From: Acidobacteriota bacterium
GTDB lineage: Bacteria > Acidobacteriota > Terriglobia > Terriglobales > Acidobacteriaceae
Reading direction: 5' to 3'
DNA: 10,603 bases
NCBI GenBank assembly: GCA_023441255.1
Contig: JAEZPW010000294.1
Location: 1 to 10,603 of the forward strand
Below, in pieces: positions 1-6,229 of this stretch (position 1 is the stretch's first letter; the number at the start of each line of letters is the position of its first letter). The translations under genes were made by a program, and so were the position numbers. Below the pieces are notes generated by a model. The model ran no database searches, had not been told where the DNA came from, and saw only the letters and a list, made by a program, of their open reading frames with translations.

Positions 1-191
1 GCTAAGGAGAGGTCGTGGAGATGTCCAGTGTTGTTCCGCCGCGGCGCGACAAGTGACGAATCCTGGGGCGAGGACCGAACTTGCAGAACCGCGGCGGAAG
101 GCCATGGCCCAACCGCTGCTTCGCGTGAGGCGGAGCAAACTTAACGGAGTTTCGAAGAAAGCCAACCAAGAGCTACAGCTTGCCCGGCAAG
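1..191. other. Window edge, no supportable gene
   Basis: This stretch lies downstream of the minus-strand DUF4097 gene. Plus frame 1 is open from base 1 to a TAA at 142-144, and a minus frame is open from an ATG at 105 to the window edge. Both encode Arg/Ala/Ser-rich strings typical of GC-rich noncoding frames and match no family I recognise. An AAGGAG at 4-9 precedes an 11-codon ATG frame at 21-56, which is too short to defend. I treat the stretch as intergenic or as the undecidable edge of a neighbouring gene. Confidence 0.4.
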
Positions 192-198
192 CTATAGC
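172..198 (-). terminator. Hairpin overlapping the DUF4097 stop codon
   Basis: The arms 172-184 and 186-198 are complementary at 12 of 13 positions, meeting almost directly at base 185, so the innermost pairs must open to form the loop. The TAG stop of the DUF4097 gene (194-192) lies inside the arm. On the minus strand the hairpin is followed by only scattered T residues (CTTGGTTGGCTTTC), so it is a weak intrinsic terminator at best. It could instead protect the mRNA 3' end. Confidence 0.4.
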
Positions 199-1046
199 GT
201 TTCCTGATGACCGTGCTTGCGCGACGGCGACAGCTTGCTGGTCGCTTTGCTCATGGGTTTGCCGTCGGCGGCGTGGCGAATCGAGATGTTCCCGTTGACG
301 TTCTTCAACGCCAGTTGAGGGCCGCCGGTGCCGAGGCTTCCCCGGAGATTGTGGCCGACCATGTGATCCTGGATATCCAGACCGAAGTCATTGCTGATGC
401 GGCCACTCATGGTATCGGCAGTAACTTCGGCCTTTGCGTCTGACGGAATTGTGACGGAGAGGGACCCGTTCACTGAACTCAGGCGGGCATCAGTTTCCAG
501 CCGGGTGAAGTTGACGTCCACCTTGCCGTTGACGGTAGAGAGTTCCGTTCGACCGGTGAGGCCCTTCGCCAGGACGGTGCCGTTAACGGAATCAGCGTGA
601 ACGTCGCCAGAAACGGCATCGATGGTCAGATCGCCGTTGACCAGTTTGACGGAGTCGAGCCGAGCTCCGCGGGGAACCGATACCGTGTATTCGACGTTTG
701 CGGGATTATCGTTGCGCCCCCAACCATTGTGGTGCGGGTATTCGGTCTTGATGGTGATCGAGTTGGCCTCGGCGTCGACGATGATCTTGGCTTCGTCGAG
801 GCGTTCCTTCGTGGTGGCCGTCTTCACCGCGTCAATCTTGACTTCGTTTCGGTCCCAGCCTGTTATTGCGACATTTCCGTTGATGTTGGAAAGCGATATA
901 CGACCGTTTGCAGCGAGCGGGTACGTCTTGTGAAACTCGTCGCGCAGTTGCTCGGCGGCCTGTGCCTGCATGCCGGCTGTAAACAATAATGCGAGCAGCG
1001 CTCCCACGATTGCGCCCGCCCAGATTGATCTTCGCCTCTGGCTCAT
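192..1046 (-). CDS. Exported DUF4097-family beta-repeat protein
   Basis: The 284-residue product starts with a basic n-region (RRR, residues 4-6), a hydrophobic stretch at about 9-25, and a likely signal peptidase I site after A30 or A31 (AQA-A), so it should be exported. The mature part is built from short beta strands spaced by N-G or S-G turns: N47-G48, N56-G57, N137-G138, S146-G147, N155-G156, N173-G174, N193-G194, S214-G215, N251-G252. This is the pattern of the DUF4097 / putative adhesin families (LiaG-like), which are predicted beta-solenoids of unknown biochemical role, often linked to envelope stress operons. The start is supported by AAGGAG (1058-1053) six bases upstream of the ATG. 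Residues after about 258 form an unusual basic, low-complexity tail (many K, S, R) outside the repeat fold. It appears to be transcribed alone: the next minus-strand gene ends 269 bp upstream. Family assignment is firm; function is not known. Confidence 0.85.
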   Translation of the reverse strand: MSQRRRSIWAGAIVGALLALLFTAGMQAQAAEQLRDEFHKTYPLAANGRISLSNINGNVAITGWDRNEVKIDAVKTATTKERLDEAKIIVDAEANSITIKTEYPHHNGWGRNDNPANVEYTVSVPRGARLDSVKLVNGDLTIDAVSGDVHADSVNGTVLAKGLTGRTELSTVNGKVDVNFTRLETDARLSSVNGSLSVTIPSDAKAEVTADTMSGRISNDFGLDIQDHMVGHNLRGSLGTGGPQLALKNVNGNISIRHAADGKPMSKATSKLSPSRKHGHQETL

Positions 1047-1155
1047 CTTCGTCTCCTTGCTGCACAGATAGACGAGGCGAAGGCGAAATGGTGAGTCTTT
1101 AGCCGTTGAAGAAAAGTTGCGCGGACTGAAATGGGAATGCTGCTCGCGGAGTAGC

Positions 1156-1250
1156 AGCGGAGCGTGCGGAAGCAGGTCCTTCGACTGCGGCCGCGACGCG
1201 CCAAAAGCAGGCGCGCAAAACGCAGTCGCGGCCTCCGCTCAGGATGACAG
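1156..1250. repeat. Nested palindromic intergenic repeat (copy 1)
   Basis: Three nested inverted pairs share one centre: agcggag (1156-1162) with ctccgct (1233-1239); ggccgcgac (1189-1197) with gtcgcggcc (1225-1233); and cgcgcc (1197-1202) with ggcgcg (1210-1215) around an aaaagca loop. The outer sequence carries aggtccttcg (1174-1183) and cgctcaggatgacag (1236-1250). The same two half-motifs occur almost directly joined at 4747-4774. The element lies wholly between the glycosyltransferase and DUF4097 genes, and could act as a transcript-stabilising or terminating structure on either strand. Confidence 0.7.
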
Positions 1251-1257
1251 TAATCGA

Positions 1258-1339
1258 AAAACAGACTTCGGTCGAAGAAGCGGCACTTTGATCGTACGCC
1301 AGTATGAAACAAGCTTCAGTCGAAGAAGCGATACTTGAA
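1258..1339. repeat. Imperfect direct repeat pair including the GT gene's 3' end
   Basis: Two copies of about 33 bp, 1258-1291 and 1306-1339, are offset by 48 bp. Their central 26 bp (1266-1291 and 1314-1339) match at 21 positions and share the 12-base core gtcgaagaagcg. The second copy contains the last codons and TGA stop (1318-1316) of the glycosyltransferase gene; the first copy lies downstream of it in the noncoding region. Because 48 bp equals 16 codons, the downstream copy is in the same codon phase and its stop position reads CGA. This looks like a short duplication of the gene's 3' end or two copies of a small dispersed element, one of which supplied the stop. Confidence 0.6.
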
Positions 1340-3433
1340 CATGTGCCAGAGCGCTGCGACGCCGTCTCTCCAGCCGATCTTCTTGCCTTCGGCGTAGGTG
1401 CGGCCGTGGTACGCAATCGGAACCTCGTAGATGCGGCAACGCAGTTTTGCTGTCTTTATTGTGACTTCGGGTTCGAAGCCGAAGCGATCGGACTTAAGGG
1501 TGAAGTGGTTGAAGATCTCGCGACGAAAAGCCTTGTAGCCGACCTCCATGTCAGAGAGATTGAGGTCGGAGAGCATGTTGCAGACCAGGGTGAGGAAGCG
1601 GTTTGCCTGGTAGTGCCAGAAGTAAAGGACACGGTGAACTCCACCATGGAAGCGGTTGCCGAATACGGCGTCGGCACGTCCGGTGAGAATGGGTTCGAGG
1701 AGGACAGGAAAATCCTTGGGGTCGTACTCGAGGTCGGCGTCCTGAATGATGATGATATCGCCAGTGGCGTTTTGAATGCCGGTGCGGACTGCGGCGCCTT
1801 TGCCGCGGTTGTGATCGTGCATCAGGATGCGAAGCGTGGCTTCGGGGTAAAGGACGGGGAAATCACGCTCGAGTTCGGCAAGAACATCGCGGGTGCCATC
1901 GGTAGAGTAGTCGTCTACGATGACGATTTCCTTGCGCAGCGGAAGCAGGCCGGATGAAGAACTGAGGGTATTCGCATGAACAACGGTATCGGCGACGCGG
2001 CGGATAGTTTTGTTCTCGTTGTAGCAGGGGATGATGAGCGACAGTGTCGAAATTGAAGCGACATCCTCGCTCAGCTTCAACCGGGGCAAAGTTGAGGTGT
2101 TGTGTTCAGCCATTCGTGCCTCGCGAGTCTCCGAAATCACGTACACCGCCAGAATGAGCAGAACAGGTTCGATCGGATGGCGGTAACGAGCGTTGACGAA
2201 AGTCGCGTAGTAAACCAGAGGATAAACGGCAATCAGGGAAACGAACAGAAAAACAGCGCGCTTACGTTTGAGAACCGCCAGACCGAGGCCCCAGAGCGCG
2301 AGCACCGAGGAGGCAAGAAAGATGGAGTTCTTCAGTTCCGACTCGCCGGCGAATTTGGAGACTTTCGGGACGCCTGCCCAGTAATACACGAAGCGGGTGG
2401 CGGATAACGCGGCGAACCTGTCCGGATGCTGGCGAATGAAGTCGAATACGTCGTGTTGCCGAGAGGCAGCGTAAGCAGCCTCACCCATCCGGGCGTACTT
2501 TTCATATTCGCGCGGATTCTGAGAGGGGTGGAGCCACCACATCCAGTTGCCGTCCGCCGTGGGGCCGTTGCCGAGCCTCAGTTCGACGCCGAGATTGCCG
2601 CGAACGAACATCCACTTGTGGAAGGTGTTGTAGTTGCGAATCTCCCATGGGGTGATGACGGCGATGAAAACCAGTGCAGAGACCACGGTGGGGGCGAGCC
2701 AGCGCAGCCCCAAACGCCAGCGGCGATAGCAGACCCAAATTCCGGCGAACGGCAGGAACGAAACGCAGGCCGGATTGGCGAGTGCGAGTATGCCCCAGGC
2801 CAGTCCCCACCAAAGAAAGGTGGAGAGACGACGGTCTTCTTCGAGTTTGAGCGTGAGCCAGAAAACCGTGGTGAGCAGTAGGGCGGAGAGGCTCGTTTCC
2901 CAAATCCACTTAACAGCCCAGTAGATGATGAACGGCAACAGAGTCCAGGCCCAGCCCGACCACCGGGCGACGCGCGGTCCGAAAACGCGGCGGGCAATCA
3001 GGTATAGAGGGATGACGGTCAGAGCCGAGACAAGGCTGTTGAGGGTCAGCAGCACGAAGGCGGACGTTTCCGTGTAAACGCCGAAAAGCCTGAAAACGAG
3101 GGCTGCGAGGTATGGATAGACGGGCGCGACCCAGGCGGTTGGGCCCGTGATGCCGCTGAAGGGATTGGCAAACCCTGTGCCTTGGGCGAGCGACGCGGCG
3201 ATCCGTCCGGTCTCGTAGCCGAACAGGAAGTTCTGCATGGTGCTGAGGCCGTCGCGGACTTTTATGCGATAAGTGTGCAGAACGATGACGGAGAACAGGC
3301 GCAAGGCAAAGCCCGAGAGGAACATCGCGTAAAGCGAGTTGCGCAGCCCGGCGAGTTGTGCGGAGACAGGGCTGGACGGGGTTGCCGTCCCGGCGAGAGC
3401 CGTCGCGTTAAATGAAGCGGTTTCGGAGCGCAT
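1316..3433 (-). CDS. GT39/ArnT-like membrane glycosyltransferase fused to a GT2 polyprenyl-phosphate sugar synthase domain
   Basis: One 705-residue frame holds two enzymes. Residues about 35-435 are a polytopic GT-C module with roughly ten or eleven hydrophobic segments (for example 36-55, 104-120, 123-147, 161-195, 205-235, 245-262, 371-388, 393-412, 420-433) and a large loop at about 265-360. This resembles GT39/GT83 enzymes that move a sugar from a polyprenyl-phosphate carrier outside the cytoplasm. D61 and E74 are candidates for the acidic residue of the first outer loop. Residues about 463-705 are a soluble GT2 domain of the DPM1/ALG5 kind: LIIPCYNE (466-473), VDDYSTDGT (506-514), the HNRGKGAAVRTG block (541-552), QDADLEYDP (564-572, the DxD), GNRF (592-595) and RFGFEPEV (650-657). 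GT2 enzymes of this type make the polyprenyl-phosphate sugar on the cytoplasmic face, so the fusion couples donor synthesis to use. The sugar and acceptor are unknown. The ATG at 3433 has only GAGAGG three bases upstream. M441 (ATG at 2113) lies at the domain junction with its own GAGG five bases upstream, so a separate GT2 protein may also be made. Confidence 0.85.
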   Translation of the reverse strand: MRSETASFNATALAGTATPSSPVSAQLAGLRNSLYAMFLSGFALRLFSVIVLHTYRIKVRDGLSTMQNFLFGYETGRIAASLAQGTGFANPFSGITGPTAWVAPVYPYLAALVFRLFGVYTETSAFVLLTLNSLVSALTVIPLYLIARRVFGPRVARWSGWAWTLLPFIIYWAVKWIWETSLSALLLTTVFWLTLKLEEDRRLSTFLWWGLAWGILALANPACVSFLPFAGIWVCYRRWRLGLRWLAPTVVSALVFIAVITPWEIRNYNTFHKWMFVRGNLGVELRLGNGPTADGNWMWWLHPSQNPREYEKYARMGEAAYAASRQHDVFDFIRQHPDRFAALSATRFVYYWAGVPKVSKFAGESELKNSIFLASSVLALWGLGLAVLKRKRAVFLFVSLIAVYPLVYYATFVNARYRHPIEPVLLILAVYVISETREARMAEHNTSTLPRLKLSEDVASISTLSLIIPCYNENKTIRRVADTVVHANTLSSSSGLLPLRKEIVIVDDYSTDGTRDVLAELERDFPVLYPEATLRILMHDHNRGKGAAVRTGIQNATGDIIIIQDADLEYDPKDFPVLLEPILTGRADAVFGNRFHGGVHRVLYFWHYQANRFLTLVCNMLSDLNLSDMEVGYKAFRREIFNHFTLKSDRFGFEPEVTIKTAKLRCRIYEVPIAYHGRTYAEGKKIGWRDGVAALWHMFKYRFFD
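2119..2122 (-). promoter_or_regulatory. Possible internal ribosome binding site at the GT-C/GT2 junction
   Basis: On the minus strand GAGG (2122-2119) sits five bases upstream of an in-frame ATG (2113-2111, codon 441). The residues after this Met lead straight into the first GT2 strand, as expected for the start of a once separate gene. The site could give a free GT2 domain in addition to the fusion. GAGG is short and may be chance. Confidence 0.35.
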
Positions 3434-3632
3434 CTGCCTCTCAGGAGCAAAAAGACCTACGTTTCGCTACATTCAAAACCCAAACGATACGAGAACGGGT
3501 TCGGGTACCACCCGCCCGAGCCAGCCGGCCAAGCGATTGACACCGCGGCAGCTAGCCGCCTAGACTCTAACCGTTCCCGACGATCGAAATGCGCGAACGC
3601 AGGAGTACGCCGCTGGAGCACCGGTTGGCACG

Positions 3633-3648
3633 TGTGACACTGGTCACT
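3633..3648. promoter_or_regulatory. CRP/FNR-like palindromic operator upstream of nuoB
   Basis: The sequence TGTGA-cactgg-TCACT matches the CRP consensus TGTGA-N6-TCACA at 9 of the 10 conserved positions. Its core gtgac/gtcac arms (3634-3638 and 3643-3647) are perfect. It lies in the 276-bp divergent region between the glycosyltransferase and nuoB, about 70 bp before the nuoB ATG and about 30 bp before a possible -10 (gattat, 3677-3682), a position suited to activation. The palindrome is seen; that a CRP/FNR-family protein binds it is inferred. Confidence 0.4.
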
Positions 3649-3654
3649 GTGCGA

Positions 3655-3685
3655 TGGTTCGGCGTACGGGACAATCGATTATATC
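3655..3685 (+). promoter_or_regulatory. Possible nuoB promoter
   Basis: An AT-rich block gattatatc (3677-3685) is the only -10-like sequence close to nuoB, and tggttc (3655-3660) lies 16 bases before gattat. The -35 match is poor, which would fit an activator-dependent promoter given the CRP-like site just upstream. The choice of hexamers is uncertain. Confidence 0.3.
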
Positions 3686-3709
3686 GAAATCAGTCCTGAA
3701 GAGGCCCAC

Positions 3710-4300
3710 ATGGGTTGGCTGTACAACAGATTCGAGAAGAACTTTCTTGTCACGTCCGTAGACTACGTTTTCAATTGGGCGCGCAAGTCGGCATTGTGGC
3801 CGATGACGTTTGGCCTGGCCTGCTGCGCTATCGAGATGATCGCATCTTCAACGGCGCGCTTCGATATTGCGCGTTTCGGTTCGGAGGTTTTCCGCCCGAG
3901 CCCGCGGCAGAGCGACCTGATGATTGTGTCCGGTACCGTGACGCTGAAAATGGCTCCAGTGGTGAAGCGAATCTACGACCAGATGCCCGATCCGAAGTGG
4001 GTGATTTCGATGGGGGCTTGCTCCTCGGTGGGTGGCCCGTTCAACACCTACGCCGTGCTGCAGGGGGTTGATCGCATTGTTCCGGTGGACGTGTACGTGA
4101 TCGGTTGCCCGCCACGGCCGGAGAACCTCTTCTACGCACTGCTGAAGTTGCAGGACAAGATTGACACCATGTCGATCGCAAAGCGTCCGACGGAGGTAAG
4201 GTTGGACGCGTCCATGGTTGACCAGTTCAAGAACAACGTTCGAATCGCGCAGTCAATGCAGGAAGAGCAGCTGAGCGAGCCGAGAGGTACGAGCGTATAG
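3710..4300 (+). CDS. nuoB: NADH-quinone oxidoreductase subunit B (NuoB), isolated copy
   Basis: NuoB is the complex I subunit that holds the terminal 4Fe-4S cluster N2 and passes electrons to quinone at the membrane interface. All four cluster ligands are present: tandem C38-C39 in FGLACCAIEM, C104 in MGACSS, and C133 in VIGCPPRPE. The 196-residue length is normal for the family, with a roughly 40-residue hydrophilic tail after the last conserved helix. The ATG is supported by GAAGAGG (3698-3704) five bases upstream. Its context is unusual: nuoB normally sits between nuoA and nuoC, but no other nuo gene lies within 3.7 kb upstream or 6.3 kb downstream here, and a strong terminator follows the stop by about 30 bp. 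It may belong to a split complex I gene set or be a second copy. The related [NiFe]-hydrogenase small subunit is excluded by the NuoB-type CCAIEM motif. Confidence 0.93.
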   Translation: MGWLYNRFEKNFLVTSVDYVFNWARKSALWPMTFGLACCAIEMIASSTARFDIARFGSEVFRPSPRQSDLMIVSGTVTLKMAPVVKRIYDQMPDPKWVISMGACSSVGGPFNTYAVLQGVDRIVPVDVYVIGCPPRPENLFYALLKLQDKIDTMSIAKRPTEVRLDASMVDQFKNNVRIAQSMQEEQLSEPRGTSV

Positions 4301-4329
4301 GGATCGTATTCGAATCTGTGGAAGAATAT

Positions 4330-4359
4330 GCCGGGCACAGCGCCCGGCTTTGTTTTTCT
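4330..4359 (+). terminator. Rho-independent terminator after nuoB
   Basis: A perfect 7-bp GC stem, gccgggc (4330-4336) with gcccggc (4342-4348), encloses a 5-base loop and is followed at once by tttgtttttct (4349-4359). This is a textbook intrinsic terminator beginning 29 bases after the nuoB stop. It makes nuoB a single-gene transcript and means the following Rieske gene needs its own promoter or readthrough. Confidence 0.92.
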
Positions 4360-4386
4360 GGGGCAACCGTGCCATCGGTGTCTTCT

Positions 4387-4710
4387 ATGCCTGAGTTCGA
4401 GAGGATGTGCAGCAGGGCGGAACTGCCCGACGCGGGAGAAGTAAAGGAATTTGAGGTGGCGGGCAGAACGGTGTGCGTCGCCAACGTCGGGGGCAGGCTC
4501 TGCGCGATGGACAACGTGTGCGTCCATAGGGGCGGACCGCTGGGGCAAGGCTCTGTGGAGCGGGGCAAGGTGGTATGTCCGTGGCATGGATGGGAGTTCG
4601 AGCCGACGACGGGAAGAGCGGCACACAACCCGCAACACAGGGTTGCTGTATACGAGATTCGGATCATTGACGATGACGTTCTGGTCGCCGTGCGTTCAGA
4701 CGGTGAGTGA
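4387..4710 (+). CDS. Small Rieske [2Fe-2S] ferredoxin
   Basis: The 107-residue protein is a single Rieske domain. The cluster-binding pairs are C45-x-H47 (CVHRGG) and C64-P-W-H67 (CPWHGWEF), the spacing of soluble Rieske ferredoxins such as the BphF/NirD type that pass electrons to oxygenases or reductases. There is no signal peptide or membrane anchor, so it should be cytoplasmic. The frame is open upstream to a GTG at 4318, but that start would place the nuoB terminator inside the coding region. The ATG at 4387 gives the family's usual beginning (MPEFER..., then ELP), although no good ribosome binding site precedes it; a GTG at 4369 with GGGG upstream is the alternative. No oxygenase, reductase or bc1 gene is adjacent, so its partner cannot be named. 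Confidence 0.88.
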   Translation: MPEFERMCSRAELPDAGEVKEFEVAGRTVCVANVGGRLCAMDNVCVHRGGPLGQGSVERGKVVCPWHGWEFEPTTGRAAHNPQHRVAVYEIRIIDDDVLVAVRSDGE

Positions 4711-4746
4711 TTTCGTGGACGGATTCGGAGCTGCAGGCGAATGCAG

Positions 4747-4774
4747 AGGTCCTTCGCTTCGCTCAGGATCACAG
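4747..4774. repeat. Short intergenic repeat (copy 2)
   Basis: The half-motifs aggtccttcg (4747-4756) and cgctcaggatcacag (4760-4774) match those at 1174-1183 and 1236-1250, but here are separated by only three bases. It lies in the 79-bp gap between the convergent Rieske and HD-GYP genes. A small hairpin (ctgca 4731-4735 with tgcag 4742-4746) is next to it. It may serve as a shared 3' end structure, though no T-run follows. Confidence 0.6.
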
Positions 4775-4789
4775 AGGTGTGATACGTGG

Positions 4790-6085
4790 TCAGCAGGCGT
4801 AGGAGCGACCGTTGGTGAGCTTGTGCTGGAGCATGGCGGCCATCTGGTCGACGTCACTGGGCGCTATGTTGCAGACGAGGCGACTGTCGAGAAAAGGCGA
4901 CTGGTTACTGCCGACGGCATCGCGGCGGATCTGAACCAGAAGGCCCTGAACCGCTACAGGATCGAGTTTGGATGGGGCGAGGCGCACCATCTCGTTCAGT
5001 GTTTCGCCAATGGACAACTGGTGGCGATAGGGGCGGTCGCTCGTCATGGCGTCGAAGGTATCCGCGACGCTGATGATGCGCACGCTCATGGGTAGTTCGT
5101 CGTTGTGCAGGTGATCGGGGTAACCAGAGCCGTCGGAGCGTTCGTGGTGCCAACGAACGACGTCGGGAATCTGGGGCCAGGGGAAATCCACGCCTGAGAC
5201 AATGCGATGGCCTACGACTGTGTGATCGGCCATGGCACGGAACTCCTGCTCGTCGAGGGCTGCGGGCTTGCTGAAGATATGGTTATCGACGGCAACCTTG
5301 CCGATGTCGTGAAGATAGCCGGCGGCCTTGAGTCCGGCGATCTCGGTGGGACCAAGACCGATGGCATTGCCAATAGCTGCGGCGTAACGGCCCACGCGCA
5401 GGGAGTGACCGTGAACGCTGACGTGCTTGATATCGATAGCGGCAGCGAATGCTTCCAGGGCGTTGTCGTAGAAATTGTGCAGCGAGCCGAGAAGGCGAAG
5501 GTTCTCGGTGACGCGATACTCGAGTGACTGCTTGAGAGAGTGGTTCTGAACCGCTACCGCAACATAGTTGCAGAGAAGGGCCAGGGCTTCGAGTTCCTCT
5601 TCGTCGTAGAGACTTTCGTCTTCACGCCTTCCGAGAGCTACGACTCCGACCAGTCTGTTTCCAACCCGCAGGGGCGCGATGCAGCGGAAAACCTCAGGAG
5701 CGACATTCCCGTTACGACTGAGGAAGTTGGACAGATTGTCGGAGGTCAGTGCTGCTGGTTTCCGGGCGATGGAGAGAGCGTGGACGTGACGGGGCAATAG
5801 CGGCACGAGTGCGACCTCGGGGAAGGGCAGAAAGCCCTGCGCCGCAATCGAGGTAAGCATGGCAGGCTTATCCCCAAACGTGAAGAGCACACCCTCTCGG
5901 GCCGCCAGCGCTTCGCACACGCGGGCGAGCATGAGGCTCGCGGTCGCGGTGAAATCGCGCTCGGCGGTTATTTCTGCGCCGAGGTCGGAAAGCGCTCCAA
6001 ACGTCAGCAAAAGCCGTCGGAAGTTGTTGCGCGTCACCGCCACCGTTCCGAGGCGGGAGACGCCAGAGCAAAAAGAGAGTACCAC
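4790..6085 (-). CDS. GAF-domain HD-GYP protein, probable cyclic-di-GMP phosphodiesterase
   Basis: The roughly 431-residue protein has an N-terminal GAF-like sensor region (about 43-183) and a complete HD-GYP domain (about 205-390). HD-GYP enzymes break down cyclic di-GMP and so favour motility over biofilm formation. Metal-site and signature residues are intact: H225 in the HGHSLRV block, H259-D260 in LHDIGK, H288, H293, HHE (313-315), DGSGYP (318-323) and ADTFDAMTSDRPYR (341-354), so it should be catalytically active. No membrane segment or receiver domain is seen, so the GAF domain would sense a cytoplasmic ligand. The longest frame begins with GTG at 6085 without a clear ribosome binding site; GTG codons at positions 15 and 17 (6043 and 6037) are equally possible. 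It is a single gene, convergent with the Rieske gene and divergent from cysK. About 40 residues after the GYP domain match nothing I know. Confidence 0.88.
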   Translation of the reverse strand: MVLSFCSGVSRLGTVAVTRNNFRRLLLTFGALSDLGAEITAERDFTATASLMLARVCEALAAREGVLFTFGDKPAMLTSIAAQGFLPFPEVALVPLLPRHVHALSIARKPAALTSDNLSNFLSRNGNVAPEVFRCIAPLRVGNRLVGVVALGRREDESLYDEEELEALALLCNYVAVAVQNHSLKQSLEYRVTENLRLLGSLHNFYDNALEAFAAAIDIKHVSVHGHSLRVGRYAAAIGNAIGLGPTEIAGLKAAGYLHDIGKVAVDNHIFSKPAALDEQEFRAMADHTVVGHRIVSGVDFPWPQIPDVVRWHHERSDGSGYPDHLHNDELPMSVRIISVADTFDAMTSDRPYRHQLSIGETLNEMVRLAPSKLDPVAVQGLLVQIRRDAVGSNQSPFLDSRLVCNIAPSDVDQMAAMLQHKLTNGRSYAC

Positions 6086-6170
6086 GACTTTGGTAACCGC
6101 ACAGCGACGACGTGGCGAGCACTGTTGGTGAGTTTGGTGCGTGTTGTGCGTGGTTCAACCCCGTGATTGC

Positions 6171-6179
6171 TGGTACTCT
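6171..6179 (+). promoter_or_regulatory. Possible cysK promoter (-10)
   Basis: TGGTACTCT has the TGn extension followed by a TAnnnT-like hexamer (6174-6179), 50 bases before the cysK ATG. The sequence 17 bases upstream of the hexamer (tggttc, 6151-6156) does not resemble a sigma-70 -35. It is the best candidate in the 144-bp divergent region between the HD-GYP gene and cysK, but weak. Confidence 0.3.
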
Positions 6180-6229
6180 GCATGCCGTCGGCGCATCCTA
6201 ATGAGTTGCGTACGAGGAAGTAAGCAGAT

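Noticed and set aside
53..298. An 81-codon plus-strand frame at the left edge
   Set aside because: It overlaps the C-terminus of the DUF4097 gene, has no ribosome binding site, and its composition is that of a random GC-rich frame.
1304..1957. A 217-codon plus-strand frame opposite the GT2 domain
   Set aside because: It lies wholly antisense to well-conserved GT2 motifs and reads as a Val/Glu/Asp-rich shadow without a domain.
4132..4772. Minus-strand frames across the nuoB/Rieske region
   Set aside because: They cross a strong terminator and the antisense of two genes with intact cofactor motifs; they carry no motif of their own.
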